Assembly: GCF_001418105.1 (NCBI RefSeq)
Contig: NZ_LIQI01000022.1
Span: 682,001-746,000 of the forward strand
From: Lacinutrix himadriensis
Lineage (GTDB): Bacteria > Bacteroidota > Bacteroidia > Flavobacteriales > Flavobacteriaceae
Length of the DNA: 64,000 bases
Direction: 5' to 3'
The notes under the pieces were generated by a model. The model had not been told where the DNA came from, did not search any database, and was given only the letters and a program-made list of their open reading frames with translations. The first letter of the stretch is position 1. The number at the start of each line of letters is the position of its first letter. Of this stretch, positions 1-9,310 are shown one piece after another. The position numbers were made by a program, and so were the translations under genes.

Positions 1-116
1 GGTTCAACACTTTTAAAAAAATAAAGTATTGCTAAACTATTTATAATAATTAAATCAATTATATACGATATAGGCCTTAAATAGACAGAATATCTCCCTT
101 GGTTAAATGTGTTCAA
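1..116 (-). CDS. Undecaprenyl-phosphate sugar phosphotransferase, N-terminus only (WcaJ-like), partial
   Basis: Reading frame of about 38 codons that leaves the window at position 1. It starts at a TTG (116-114) two bases after the uxs stop. The translation reads NTFNQGRYSVYLRPISY followed by a hydrophobic IIDLIII stretch. A GRYS..LRPIS segment leading into a transmembrane helix is typical of the N-terminus of flavobacterial polyprenyl-phosphate glucose-1-phosphate transferases, which load the first sugar on undecaprenyl phosphate at the inner membrane. No ATG is available in this stretch, so the TTG start is an inference. The catalytic C-terminal domain lies outside the window. It is the last visible gene of the polysaccharide operon. 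Confidence 0.6.
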   Translation of the reverse strand, partial: MNTFNQGRYSVYLRPISYIIDLIIINSLAILYFFKSVE

Positions 117-117
117 T

Positions 118-1104
118 TTATTTTTTTATATGTTTAGAAAAATCTTTATGCTCGCTTTTATATAAGTCTTCATCTGACAAAGACTTAAAGTAATTAAAAG
201 TTTTAAGCATACCTTCTTCGCGTTCAACTTTAGGCTCCCAACCAAGCAACTTTCTTGCTAATGTTATGTCTGGCTGTCTCTGCAACGGATCATCTACAGG
301 CAATTCTTTATAAATTACTTTTTGATTGGTATTTGTAAGTTTTATAATCTCTTCGGCAAAATCTCCAATGGTAATTTCGTTTGGATTACCAATATTTACA
401 GGATTTGCATAGTCACTAAACATTAATTTAAAAATACCATCCACTTGATCATCTACATAGCAAAAGGATCTGGTTTGTTTACCATCACCAAATACCGTTA
501 AATCTTCTCCTCGAAGTGCTTGTCCCATAAATGCAGGAATAACTCTTCCGTCATTTAATCGCATTCTTGGGCCATAGGTATTAAATATACGAACTATGCG
601 TGTTTCTAGACCATGAAACCTATGGTAAGCCATGGTTATAGATTCTTGAAAACGTTTCGCTTCATCATAAACACCTCTTGGACCTATGGTATTTACATTA
701 CCATAGTAATCTTCGGTTTGTGGATGTACTAATGGATCTCCATAAACTTCGGATGTGGATGCTATTAATAATCTTGCATTTTTAGCCTTAGCCAATCCTA
801 ACAAGTTATGTGTACCTAAAGAACCTACTTTTAAGGTTTGTATTGGTATTTTTAAATAGTCTATTGGGCTTGCTGGTGAAGCAAAATGTAAAACATAATG
901 TAAGTCTCCTTCAATTTTAATAAACTCGGTTACATCGTGTTCTATAAACTCAAAGTTAGGATTACTAGCTAGGTGACTAATATTTTTTTTGTCGCCAGTA
1001 ATAAAGTTATCCATACCAATAACATAAAAACCTTCATGGATAAATTTATCGCATAAATGTGACCCTAAAAATCCTGCTGCTCCTGTTATAAGTACTTTTT
1101 TCAT
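118..1104 (-). CDS. UDP-glucuronate decarboxylase (UDP-xylose synthase), SDR family
   Basis: 328 aa extended SDR enzyme. The NAD-binding glycine motif GAAGFLGS is at residues 8-15, the Ser/Thr region STSEVYG near 116-122, and the YxxxK pair at Y146/K150 (YDEAK). The overall sequence, including the ASPASP segment, FNTYGPRM and the GDGKQTRSF loop, fits bacterial UDP-glucuronate decarboxylases. These turn UDP-glucuronate into UDP-xylose using an internal NAD cycle. The gene lies 13 bp after ugd, which supplies UDP-glucuronate, so the two form a two-step UDP-glucose to UDP-xylose route for the polysaccharide. A dTDP-glucose dehydratase is less likely because rfbB is present elsewhere in the locus. 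Confidence 0.88.
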   Translation of the reverse strand: MKKVLITGAAGFLGSHLCDKFIHEGFYVIGMDNFITGDKKNISHLASNPNFEFIEHDVTEFIKIEGDLHYVLHFASPASPIDYLKIPIQTLKVGSLGTHNLLGLAKAKNARLLIASTSEVYGDPLVHPQTEDYYGNVNTIGPRGVYDEAKRFQESITMAYHRFHGLETRIVRIFNTYGPRMRLNDGRVIPAFMGQALRGEDLTVFGDGKQTRSFCYVDDQVDGIFKLMFSDYANPVNIGNPNEITIGDFAEEIIKLTNTNQKVIYKELPVDDPLQRQPDITLARKLLGWEPKVEREEGMLKTFNYFKSLSDEDLYKSEHKDFSKHIKK

Positions 1105-1117
1105 TCTTTATTATTCT

Positions 1118-2515
1118 TTATTGACCTGTTCCTATTTTGTAGTAAACAAATCCGATATCTTCTAAAACTTCTTTATCTAAAATACCTCTTCCATCAAAAA
1201 CGAAAGCTGGTTTCTGCATATTGTCAAAAATTTGCTTCCAATCATAGGTTTTAAATTCATCCCATTCTGTTAAAACGGCAATAGCATGAGCGCTTTTACA
1301 CGTTTCGTAAGGGTTATTTTCAACTTTAAGAAGGCTTCTGTTTTCTTCGCTTGATCTTGTATTTAAATAGTCTAAATCGGCATAAATACGTTCTTCCACC
1401 ACTTTAGGATCAAAAACAGTTATTTCTGCTTGCTCATTTAGTAAATTATCAGCGACTTTGATGGCTGCTGATTCTCTAGTATCATTGGTATCTTTTTTAA
1501 ATGCCCATCCTAAAAACGCTATCTTTTTACCAGATACTGTGTTGTAAAGTGTACTTACAATATTATCTGAAAAACGTTGTTTTTGGTGTTCATTCATTAG
1601 GATTACTTGTTCCCAGTAATCTGCAACTTCGTTTAATCCGTAACTTTTAGCAATATAAACAAGATTTAAAATGTCTTTTTGAAAACAAGAACCTCCAAAA
1701 CCTACAGACGATTTTAAAAACTTAGCGCCTATTCTACTATCCATCCCGATAGCTTTAGAAACTTCATTTACATCTGCTCCAGTTTTCTCACAAATTTCTG
1801 ACATTGCATTAATTGATGAAACACGTTGTGCTAAAAAGGCATTTGCTGTAAGTTTAGATAACTCTGAAGACCACACATTAGTTCTTAAAATTCTTTCTTG
1901 TGGTACCCAATGCGCATATACTGCTGCTAAAGCTTCAATAGCTTTCGTTCCTTCTGGAGTTGTATCACCACCAATAAGTACTCTATCTGGGCTTAAAAGA
2001 TCTTCTACCGCTGTACCTTCAGCTAAAAATTCTGGGTTGGATAATATTTGAAAAGCAACATCATTACCTGTATTGTCTAAAATATCTTTTATAGCAGAAG
2101 CTGTACGAACAGGAAGTGTAGATTTTTCAACAATAATCTTATCTTGTTTAGAAACTCTAGCAATTTGGCGAGCACATAACTCGATATATTTTAAATCTGC
2201 AGCCATTCCTTTACCTTTTCCGTAAGTTTTGGTTGGTGTATTTACAGATATAAATATCATTTCAGCCTCGTCAATAGCTTTATCTACTTCAGTGGAAAAG
2301 AATAAATTTCTTCCTCTTGCTTCTTTAACAATAGCATCTAAACCTGGTTCAAAAACAGGAAGGTTATCTAAATTATCATCATTCCATGCTGCAATTCTAG
2401 CTTCATTAATATCTACAACAGTTACTTTTATGTTAGGGCATTGTTTTGCTATTACGGCCATGGTTGGTCCACCAACATATCCAGCTCCAATACAACAGAT
2501 GTTTTTTATTTTCAT
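1118..2515 (-). CDS. ugd: UDP-glucose 6-dehydrogenase
   Basis: 465 aa. It oxidises UDP-glucose twice to UDP-glucuronate with NAD. The Rossmann motif GAGYVG is at residues 10-15, the [11 protein letters not shown] segment near 159-169, and the catalytic cysteine is C277 in [10 protein letters not shown]. The sequence follows the animal-type UGDH pattern, which many Bacteroidetes share. An NAD-binding central helix and a C-terminal UDP-binding domain ([16 protein letters not shown]) are visible. It provides the substrate for the decarboxylase downstream. A 162-bp AT-rich gap separates it from the upstream glycosyltransferase, the largest gap in this part of the locus. Confidence 0.95.
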   Translation of the reverse strand: MKIKNICCIGAGYVGGPTMAVIAKQCPNIKVTVVDINEARIAAWNDDNLDNLPVFEPGLDAIVKEARGRNLFFSTEVDKAIDEAEMIFISVNTPTKTYGKGKGMAADLKYIELCARQIARVSKQDKIIVEKSTLPVRTASAIKDILDNTGNDVAFQILSNPEFLAEGTAVEDLLSPDRVLIGGDTTPEGTKAIEALAAVYAHWVPQERILRTNVWSSELSKLTANAFLAQRVSSINAMSEICEKTGADVNEVSKAIGMDSRIGAKFLKSSVGFGGSCFQKDILNLVYIAKSYGLNEVADYWEQVILMNEHQKQRFSDNIVSTLYNTVSGKKIAFLGWAFKKDTNDTRESAAIKVADNLLNEQAEITVFDPKVVEERIYADLDYLNTRSSEENRSLLKVENNPYETCKSAHAIAVLTEWDEFKTYDWKQIFDNMQKPAFVFDGRGILDKEVLEDIGFVYYKIGTGQ

Positions 2516-2677
2516 TTATTTAAACTTCTTTTATTATTATTACTATTATAAAAATAATACTAATTTAAATTCTAGCAATTTTGTTTTTACACGTAAATTA
2601 TTTCAAAATAAAGAAATTATTACGTTTTTCAACAATAAAGCTTTATTATTTATTAGTGAAAGTATTATCCTTTATTC

Positions 2678-3778
2678 TTATTTCTTTTCTTTTAATGCTT
2701 TTAGCAAGAGTTTTAAATATTCATTATTAATTTTATTCCAATTGAAGGTGTCCTCTATTTTCTTAAAATTATTAGTGATTTTATCTTGATACGCTTCTTT
2801 ATTTATGGTGTCGATATATTTAGCGACTTCGTTTTTGTCTGTAAAATAGAAAGCATCTTCATTTAAAATTGCTTTATTGAAGACATTGTCATTAGCAATT
2901 ATTAATGTGGTAGATGCCATGGCTTCCAATAAAGAAGGATTTGTTCCTCCTACCGAATGGCCGTGAAAATATAAATTAGAAAAATGTCTAAGATTATTTA
3001 AATGCTCTAAATTATAAACCCCTCCAATGAAGCGAATATTTTTATGATCGATATATTTTTTCTTTAAGTACTCACCAAATTCATTAGCATCATGTTTACC
3101 TACTACTAAAAAGGTTTCCTTTTTATCTGCAAGGCTTGCGCCATCTAAAATAGTTTCTAGATTATTTTCTGGTTCAAATCTAGCAATTAGCATGTTGTAT
3201 TTATACGGAGTTACATTGTAGGATTCTAAAACTGTGCTATCTTCATTTATAAAGTTATCTGCTCCATACGCAATGTATGTAGAATCTTTATTATAGGTCT
3301 TTTGAATATACTCTTGTATGCCAATAGAATCTGAGATTAAATAATCACTACTATTTATAGCCAGTTTTTCGGCGTATTTTAGAAAGGTTTGTACGGGTTT
3401 GGAGTATTTACTTCTTTTCCATTCCAAACCATCCATGTTAGTAATTATAATGGCTTTTTTAGGCAAAAATCGATGCCAAACAGAATTACTTGTGTACCCT
3501 AGTTGTAGTATGATGTCAAAATCTCTTTTTCTGGCATCTCTTATACAGTTTAAGTCGTATAAAAACTGTCCGGGAGTCCCTATTACATTTTCTGGATCTT
3601 GACAATGAATAATTTTTACTCCTTTAAACGTACTTTCTTGGTAAGGGTGCGTATGCGAATTATATACATATACGTCATGCTTATTATCGGCTAAAAAAAC
3701 CGAAAAGAATTCCGCAAATTGCTCAAATCCTCCGTGATGGTTTGGAACCCCTCTAGTTCCTATTATTGCTATCTTCAA
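2678..3778 (-). CDS. Glycosyltransferase, DUF1972/GT4 type
   Basis: 366 aa. The N-terminus (IIGTRGVPNHHGGFEQFAE) matches the DUF1972 domain found at the front of GT4 rhamnosyl- and related transferases. The C-terminal half carries the nucleotide-sugar-binding E-x7-E region of GT-B enzymes (GGTNPSLLEAMAS). It has no membrane segment, so it is probably a cytoplasmic or peripheral enzyme adding one sugar to the lipid-linked repeat unit. Given the rfb genes in the same locus, rhamnosyl transfer is a reasonable guess, but donor and linkage cannot be read from sequence. Its start lies inside the 3' end of the upstream polymerase gene (26-bp overlap), a sign of tight co-transcription. Confidence 0.85.
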   Translation of the reverse strand: MKIAIIGTRGVPNHHGGFEQFAEFFSVFLADNKHDVYVYNSHTHPYQESTFKGVKIIHCQDPENVIGTPGQFLYDLNCIRDARKRDFDIILQLGYTSNSVWHRFLPKKAIIITNMDGLEWKRSKYSKPVQTFLKYAEKLAINSSDYLISDSIGIQEYIQKTYNKDSTYIAYGADNFINEDSTVLESYNVTPYKYNMLIARFEPENNLETILDGASLADKKETFLVVGKHDANEFGEYLKKKYIDHKNIRFIGGVYNLEHLNNLRHFSNLYFHGHSVGGTNPSLLEAMASTTLIIANDNVFNKAILNEDAFYFTDKNEVAKYIDTINKEAYQDKITNNFKKIEDTFNWNKINNEYLKLLLKALKEKK

Positions 3779-5075
3779 AATTTAAATAGTTTTGTAAAAA
3801 AAGTGTGTTAAAAAAATAAAAAAATACGATCCCCTTGCTTCTAACGAGGGTGACTTCAAAAAGAAATCCAAAACATACAAGTATAAGGAAAAAAACATGC
3901 ATTACGTTTTTGTGTTTAATTGCTTCATAAAAACTAAAAAACAAATAACATAAAAAAAAGATCAATACAAAAACACCATACGTTACTAGCATGTGCGTGT
4001 ATTGATTGTGTAAATTAAAATCCTCGTACCAATTAGGTCCTAAGTTATAGGAAAAAAAATAATAGTTCAAATAATCTTTCGTATCCCCTTGTTTGAAACC
4101 TAAAAGCAATTTGCCATCTTTTACTAAATGATAAACGCCAATGCTACTTAAAACATATCTTAACTCTAAATCACTTATCTCTGTTTTTTCTTGATAGGTG
4201 AATATTTTTTTTTGGCTAAAATCGTTAGTTGGTTTAAAGTTTAATATTTCTGGACTAAAACGTAATCCGTCAGTAAACCTATCCTTTATAAAATGAATAT
4301 TAAATACCGATATAGATACTATTCCTAATATTGTAAAATATACTATTTTTTTCTTCAATTGCTTTATTTTCAACGAAAAATAAAACAGGTAAATAATTCC
4401 ATTTATAAATAATATTGCTTTTGAAACACAAAGGATTAGCCCTAAAAGAAGAATAATTATAAACCCCGTTTTTACGACTTTATTCTTTTTGTAAAACCAC
4501 TTCGTTTTTGTGTGAATAATAAAAAATAAAGCAATGGAAATATTTAAAGAATAATAAATGGGATGATAATCATATAACAATGTGAAGTTATGAAATATTA
4601 AATCTCCTAGTTCTTTATGTTGGGCAACTTTTATTACATTATGAATCAATAATATGGTAACACTTAATACAGTACCATAAGTAAACCATATTAATATCTT
4701 AGAGATTTTAGTTTTGGTTATTTTGTTGTTTACTAAAATAAAAACGAGCAAAACTAATAAAATCTCTAAGTTTAGGCGCTTTAAGCCTTCCATGTGTTTA
4801 TTACTTAAAAGGCTACTTATTATTACGATTAGAAAGAATGCTATTGGAAAAATAGCACTAAAAGATTTGAGTTTTTTAAGATTTTCTTTTCGAAAAAAAA
4901 AGACCGTATATACCGAAGCAATAATAATGGCAAGATTACCAATATTAATCTTAAATGGTATTGTAGCAGCAATTAAACATAGCAAAATTGTTGCTACGTC
5001 GTATTTTGAAATGATGTTTTTTATAAACCCCACTAATGAAGTAGTTTGATTAAGTCTTCTACTTTTGTACTCCAA
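3753..5075 (-). CDS. O-antigen ligase/polymerase family membrane protein (Wzy_C type)
   Basis: 440 aa, with about ten hydrophobic helices and a long soluble loop around residues 265-355. The loop ends in HNQYTHMLVTYGVF, which resembles the histidine-containing periplasmic segment of O-antigen ligases and Wzy polymerases. These inner-membrane proteins polymerise lipid-linked repeat units or transfer the chain to lipid A-core. It overlaps its neighbours by 26 and 43 bp. A second protein of this class is encoded at 6199-7401, so one may be the polymerase and the other the ligase. Sequence alone does not say which. Confidence 0.78.
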   Translation of the reverse strand: MEYKSRRLNQTTSLVGFIKNIISKYDVATILLCLIAATIPFKINIGNLAIIIASVYTVFFFRKENLKKLKSFSAIFPIAFFLIVIISSLLSNKHMEGLKRLNLEILLVLLVFILVNNKITKTKISKILIWFTYGTVLSVTILLIHNVIKVAQHKELGDLIFHNFTLLYDYHPIYYSLNISIALFFIIHTKTKWFYKKNKVVKTGFIIILLLGLILCVSKAILFINGIIYLFYFSLKIKQLKKKIVYFTILGIVSISVFNIHFIKDRFTDGLRFSPEILNFKPTNDFSQKKIFTYQEKTEISDLELRYVLSSIGVYHLVKDGKLLLGFKQGDTKDYLNYYFFSYNLGPNWYEDFNLHNQYTHMLVTYGVFVLIFFLCYLFFSFYEAIKHKNVMHVFFLILVCFGFLFEVTLVRSKGIVFFYFFNTLFLQNYLNFEDSNNRN

Positions 5076-6202
5076 GAATGTGTATTTAAATCTATTAAGT
5101 TCTTAGAATTTTGGTGGTTTGTAATTTCTGCAGAAAACTCTTCGGCATTATGAATTATATACAAATGTTCTTTTAATTCTTCTAAGCCATTAGAGTCTGT
5201 ACCAATCACTTTTTTTGTAGTTGCTAAATACTCATAAACTTTAATAGAGTTTGCACCAGATTTCTTGTCTTCATCTACCACATAAGGTACGGTACAGATA
5301 TCAAAGTTTTTTACATAGTTTGGATAGATCTCGTAGTGCTTATCGCCTAAATAATAAAAATTATCTAATTTTAAAATACTATTAAATACTTGTTTATCTA
5401 AAATCTGACCTACAAAAACAAAGGAAGCATTTTTAGTTTGCTTCATCGTTTCATTTAACAAATCAACATCCAAAAGGTGTGTTATTTTTCCTCCAAAACC
5501 AACAATTGGCCTCGGGATATTTTTCATATCCTCAGGAATTTCTGCTTCTGTATCATTAGCAAATCTAGAAACGTCCACACCGTTTTTAATTAGTACGAGT
5601 TCTTTAGGTTGGTATGCTTTTGAAAAATCTCTAATATTATCATTGGAGTTTGTAATCCAAAAATCACAAATCTTAGCATACTCTTTATATGCAGAAAAAA
5701 TTTCTTCTTTAATTTTTGAATACACATTAAATTTTGCAAAGTTATCCCAAGCATCAAAAACGGATTTTTTAGGCTTTAAGGATTTAGATAATTTACTTGC
5801 AAAGATGTTTTGATTGAGTAAAAAGTAATCGTCATGAATACCAAGTTTACTTAAAGACTCGTTAATGAAGTTAATATATTTTGGGTTTTCATATTGTGAA
5901 ATAAACCAATTATAACCGTTTAATACTTGACCAAAAATATCATTTGAAACAAAATCTATAACATAAAAATTCGTACTTACTTCATAAAGTTTAAAGTTTG
6001 ATTTCGAATGAATGACTTTCCCTTTTATTAAGTTAGGTTTTCTTTTAAGCAAGATTTCTACTAATGTTGTAGGTCTATTAATAACCACTTTTACATCTGC
6101 AGTATTTTCATTTAAATGTTCAATAAAATGCGCATCTCTAGTTCTAAAACCTTCTAGGATAATTTTTCTCCAATCGTGAAAAGGTGCTATAAGTATATTC
6201 AT
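5033..6202 (-). CDS. Glycosyltransferase, GT-B fold (group 1/GT4-like)
   Basis: 389 aa soluble protein. The C-terminal part shows the group-1 pattern GVDVSRF, then IVGFGGKITHLLDVDLL, then GANSIKVYEYLATTKKVIGT, which corresponds to the donor-binding region of GT4-like enzymes. The N-terminal half is more divergent. It probably adds a sugar to the lipid-linked intermediate on the cytoplasmic side. Its ATG overlaps the end of the upstream membrane-protein gene by 4 bp, and its 3' end overlaps the next gene by 43 bp. Donor and acceptor are unknown. Confidence 0.8.
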   Translation of the reverse strand: MNILIAPFHDWRKIILEGFRTRDAHFIEHLNENTADVKVVINRPTTLVEILLKRKPNLIKGKVIHSKSNFKLYEVSTNFYVIDFVSNDIFGQVLNGYNWFISQYENPKYINFINESLSKLGIHDDYFLLNQNIFASKLSKSLKPKKSVFDAWDNFAKFNVYSKIKEEIFSAYKEYAKICDFWITNSNDNIRDFSKAYQPKELVLIKNGVDVSRFANDTEAEIPEDMKNIPRPIVGFGGKITHLLDVDLLNETMKQTKNASFVFVGQILDKQVFNSILKLDNFYYLGDKHYEIYPNYVKNFDICTVPYVVDEDKKSGANSIKVYEYLATTKKVIGTDSNGLEELKEHLYIIHNAEEFSAEITNHQNSKNLIDLNTHSWSTKVEDLIKLLH

Positions 6203-7401
6203 TCTTGTCTAATCTTTTTATTATTTTGTAATAAACTAGTTAGGGTTATCATTATTGCTAAATCTGAAAAAATCGTTGTCATAAAAGCATAAATAAGTAC
6301 AACACCAAATAGAATAAATTTCACACTTCTATCTAAGTTAAAACTATTTACGAGCAAATATAAAAGTAATATTAATAGAATTAACCCTATAATACCCAAA
6401 TCTGCATAAACCCATATTAATTGCGAAAAATGTTCTGTATTTGTAAATTTTCCTTTTAATACATTAAAATAAGAGTACGGCCCTTCCCCTACTACTCTTA
6501 GCGGTAGCATGGTTGCATAGGTGATAACAACTTGAGGTCGCTTAGCAATGCCTCTATTGTAGTTTGAAAAGGATTTTTTAGAATTATATTCTTGATGAAA
6601 AAAGTAAATTTCCCTTTCAAAAGCTGTTATTTTTTTAGCTTGAGAATACCCTAAAGGCATTAAAAAAAGAAGTACTAAAACACCAAATACTTTTATTTTT
6701 TTTGGAAATGATTTATAAATTAAATATCCAAAAAATAAAATCAACAACAGTTTCGTAACATTTGATTCTGCTATTAATATGGTTAAAGACAGGTAGAAAA
6801 CAATCAGTTTAGGCATTTTGGTAATGCTGTTATTTGTGTTGTTTTCAAAAATATTAAAGATGTTTAACAAAATAAAGAAACCTAAAGCATGATCGGCTTT
6901 TAAGAAAAAGGTCCCAAACATAAAGTCGAAAGAAGCAATACCTTGACTACTATTATTAAACCGTATAAGGAAATCATATCCGAAATGCTGTATTAAAATA
7001 ACCGGCAATTGTAAACAAGCTATAAATAAATAGATTTTACTAATTGTTCTAGTTGAAATATATCTTTCTTTTTGATTTATTTTAAAAAACAAATAGCTTC
7101 CCAGAGGTACAAATACAAAAATTAAATAAATAATTGTTTTTAAAACTTTTGTTTGGTTTACAATAGAACTGAGAATAATGAGTAGAAAAAAAAGGAAGAA
7201 AAGAAGTACTATTTTATCTACAAAAACCTTTTTCTTAACAACAACGTAAATAGTGTAAAATATAAAAAAAAGCCCAATTATCCCATAAGACAAAACGGTG
7301 TTGGGTATACCTATAAAAAACTGAGTAAACCCTCCTATTAGAAAACAAAAAGCTATAATTAATAAAAAAACACCTAAGTATAACTTATTTAATTTTATCA
7401 T
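6199..7401 (-). CDS. O-antigen polymerase-like membrane protein
   Basis: 400 aa, strongly hydrophobic, with about ten to twelve predicted helices and one larger loop near residues 265-325. The loop contains RGIAKRPQVV and ends in TEHFSQLIWVYADLGIIG, similar in layout to Wzy and O-antigen ligase loops (a His/Glu-containing segment before a helix). It probably links repeat units in the periplasm. It overlaps the flanking glycosyltransferase genes by 4 and 17 bp. Polymerases of this kind diverge quickly, so the assignment rests mainly on topology and context. Confidence 0.7.
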   Translation of the reverse strand: MIKLNKLYLGVFLLIIAFCFLIGGFTQFFIGIPNTVLSYGIIGLFFIFYTIYVVVKKKVFVDKIVLLFFLFFLLIILSSIVNQTKVLKTIIYLIFVFVPLGSYLFFKINQKERYISTRTISKIYLFIACLQLPVILIQHFGYDFLIRFNNSSQGIASFDFMFGTFFLKADHALGFFILLNIFNIFENNTNNSITKMPKLIVFYLSLTILIAESNVTKLLLILFFGYLIYKSFPKKIKVFGVLVLLFLMPLGYSQAKKITAFEREIYFFHQEYNSKKSFSNYNRGIAKRPQVVITYATMLPLRVVGEGPYSYFNVLKGKFTNTEHFSQLIWVYADLGIIGLILLILLLYLLVNSFNLDRSVKFILFGVVLIYAFMTTIFSDLAIMITLTSLLQNNKKIRQE

Positions 7402-8374
7402 TTGTTTTAAAGTGTTTACTAGAAGATAGTATTGCTCTTAATATTATAGGAAACTTCCAGAAGTGAGTTGGATTAAAAATCATTGCCAAAAATAAGATAA
7501 AAATATAACTTATAGTATTTAAGAAATATATGAACTTACTAGTCACAAAATTTTTCTCAAAATACACATTGTTACGTACTGAGTAATAAATTGCATTTTT
7601 GGAATCGGTAGAAAAATATCTTGTGTGCAGAATTTTTTTAGGTTTTTTTAAATGAAAGGAAGTTTCTAAATCCTCTAATTCACTATCTAAAACTAAAATT
7701 ATTTTTCCTTCATTTTTTGTTATTCTATAAGAGAACTCGTGATCATCTGCATATAGAAAAAAGTGTTCGTTAGGAAGCCCTATTTTACTAATAGTATCCT
7801 TATGAAAAAACATGCCTCCGTAAGGTGCCACTGCAACCACACCAGAATCTACATTTTCTGGTTTATTGGCTTTAGGTTTCTTCAGTTTATCTACAATATT
7901 AAATCCTAAAAAAGAATTTTCAGTCCCTAGCATTAAATAGGGATTATGCTGCGAAATAGCATCCTTGTAAATCTTTCTTTGTGGTCTGTAGGATAACAAT
8001 GAAAGAGGTTTGGTTGTATCTTTATTAAAACCATCCCAAGATTTTAATAGCACTTCTAAGGCATTATCTTTAGGTAGGTTATCGTCATCTAAAAGCCATA
8101 CAAAATCTACATCTTCTTCTAAAACTCTTAAAATTCCTTCTTTAAAACCTTTAGCAGACCCAGAATTATAGCCTAAATCATGTACTATAAGTTTTGTTTT
8201 ATTTGCTTCTTGTAATTCGTTTAAACGTACGCTGCTTTCTTGGTCAACACCATTAGAAACCACAACAATTTTTGCAACATTGGGGTGTTTTACAGCAGAG
8301 GCAATTAGTTTTGAAAAATAAGCCTCTCTATTCCCATAAGTAACTGTAACTATTCCTACTCTTTCTTGTACCAT
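7385..8374 (-). CDS. Glycosyltransferase family 2
   Basis: 329 aa. The N-terminal GT-A domain starts with GIVTVTYGNREAYF. It shows VVSNG, then GYNSGSAKGFKEG, then a DDD metal-binding motif (WLLDDDN, about residues 93-99), the pattern of GT2 enzymes close to rhamnosyl- and galactofuranosyl-transferases. A hydrophobic segment near residues 280-305 may anchor it to the inner membrane. The donor is unknown. It overlaps the sulfotransferase gene upstream by 19 bp and the polymerase-like gene downstream by 17 bp. Confidence 0.85.
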   Translation of the reverse strand: MVQERVGIVTVTYGNREAYFSKLIASAVKHPNVAKIVVVSNGVDQESSVRLNELQEANKTKLIVHDLGYNSGSAKGFKEGILRVLEEDVDFVWLLDDDNLPKDNALEVLLKSWDGFNKDTTKPLSLLSYRPQRKIYKDAISQHNPYLMLGTENSFLGFNIVDKLKKPKANKPENVDSGVVAVAPYGGMFFHKDTISKIGLPNEHFFLYADDHEFSYRITKNEGKIILVLDSELEDLETSFHLKKPKKILHTRYFSTDSKNAIYYSVRNNVYFEKNFVTSKFIYFLNTISYIFILFLAMIFNPTHFWKFPIILRAILSSSKHFKTNDKIK

Positions 8375-9237
8375 GAAGATAAATCTTGATTTATTAAACT
8401 TTCTAAAGCTTTTATATCTTCTAAAAACACAGACTTAGTAAGCTTATCTTTAAGATCTACATTGGTATTATACGTTATTTTCTTTCTGTTAAGATGATCT
8501 ATTTTGCTAATAATATTTTTTCTAATTTGCGGAGACGCAATAATTTTCTTTCCTATTTTTCTAATAACATTAGGCTTGTTTACAAAGTCTCTAATCCATT
8601 TACTTTTAGGAGTTGAAGCCACATTGCTCTGAATGCTTAAATCGTAGTTAAAAGACTCTAAACCTAGGAAATCATTTACCTTATTTATAGTTTCTTGTTT
8701 ATTAGCAATGAAATCGTCTTCAAAACGAATAAACAAAAAATTAGATGGGTTGAAAAGCTTAAAATACTTATTAATTTGCTTGGTGTACAAGCTTCTTGTT
8801 TTATAACTAAAATACAACTCTCCAAAATTATCTTTGGTACGTGTTTCTTCTTTTTCTATCGCTTCTTCAAACTCTAAGTCTTCAAAACCTCTTCGTTTAC
8901 TCATCAAATATTGAGAAAAAGCTCTGTCGTAAGGATTTCTTAAAATAACAATAAATTTTAAATCGGCTCCAAAATGTTTAAGAATTCTTTCTGGTGCTTT
9001 TTCTGAACATAGGTATTCGGGATCAATTTCACCAATAACTTCCTTCTCCTCTAAATCATCATTAAACATTTTAAAATACTCTTCTAAGTTTCCTGTATAC
9101 AAGTCGTCATGAGAGAAAAAGTGTGTTTCTTTATTTATTGGCAGACCTATATTTGGGTTCTGTAATAAGATATCATGTAGAGATGTTGTCCCTGATTTTT
9201 GAGCTCCTAGACAAAAAAAAGTAGTTTTATTATTCAT
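8356..9237 (-). CDS. PAPS-dependent carbohydrate sulfotransferase
   Basis: 293 aa, a full-length sulfotransferase domain. The 5'-phosphosulfate loop GAQKSGTTSL is at residues 11-20, with K14 as the usual catalytic lysine. The 3'-phosphate-binding segment RNPYDRAFSQY is near residue 100. It moves sulfate from PAPS to a hydroxyl. Lying between the flippase and a glycosyltransferase gene, it most likely sulfates the polysaccharide repeat unit on the cytoplasmic side before export. The same locus encodes all the enzymes for making PAPS and removing PAP, which strongly supports this role. The acceptor sugar is unknown. Confidence 0.88.
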   Translation of the reverse strand: MNNKTTFFCLGAQKSGTTSLHDILLQNPNIGLPINKETHFFSHDDLYTGNLEEYFKMFNDDLEEKEVIGEIDPEYLCSEKAPERILKHFGADLKFIVILRNPYDRAFSQYLMSKRRGFEDLEFEEAIEKEETRTKDNFGELYFSYKTRSLYTKQINKYFKLFNPSNFLFIRFEDDFIANKQETINKVNDFLGLESFNYDLSIQSNVASTPKSKWIRDFVNKPNVIRKIGKKIIASPQIRKNIISKIDHLNRKKITYNTNVDLKDKLTKSVFLEDIKALESLINQDLSSWYKKE

Positions 9238-9310
9238 TATGAATCAATATTTAATTTCTTAATTAGATTTAATTTGTAATGCATTCTAATGTATTAAAAA
9301 AGAATAACAA

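Noticed and set aside
2634-2647. Palindrome AATAAAGCTTTATT in the gap before the ugd start
   Set aside because: Only AT pairs apart from the centre and no U-tract; likely chance in AT-rich DNA. The 162-bp gap otherwise shows nothing clear.
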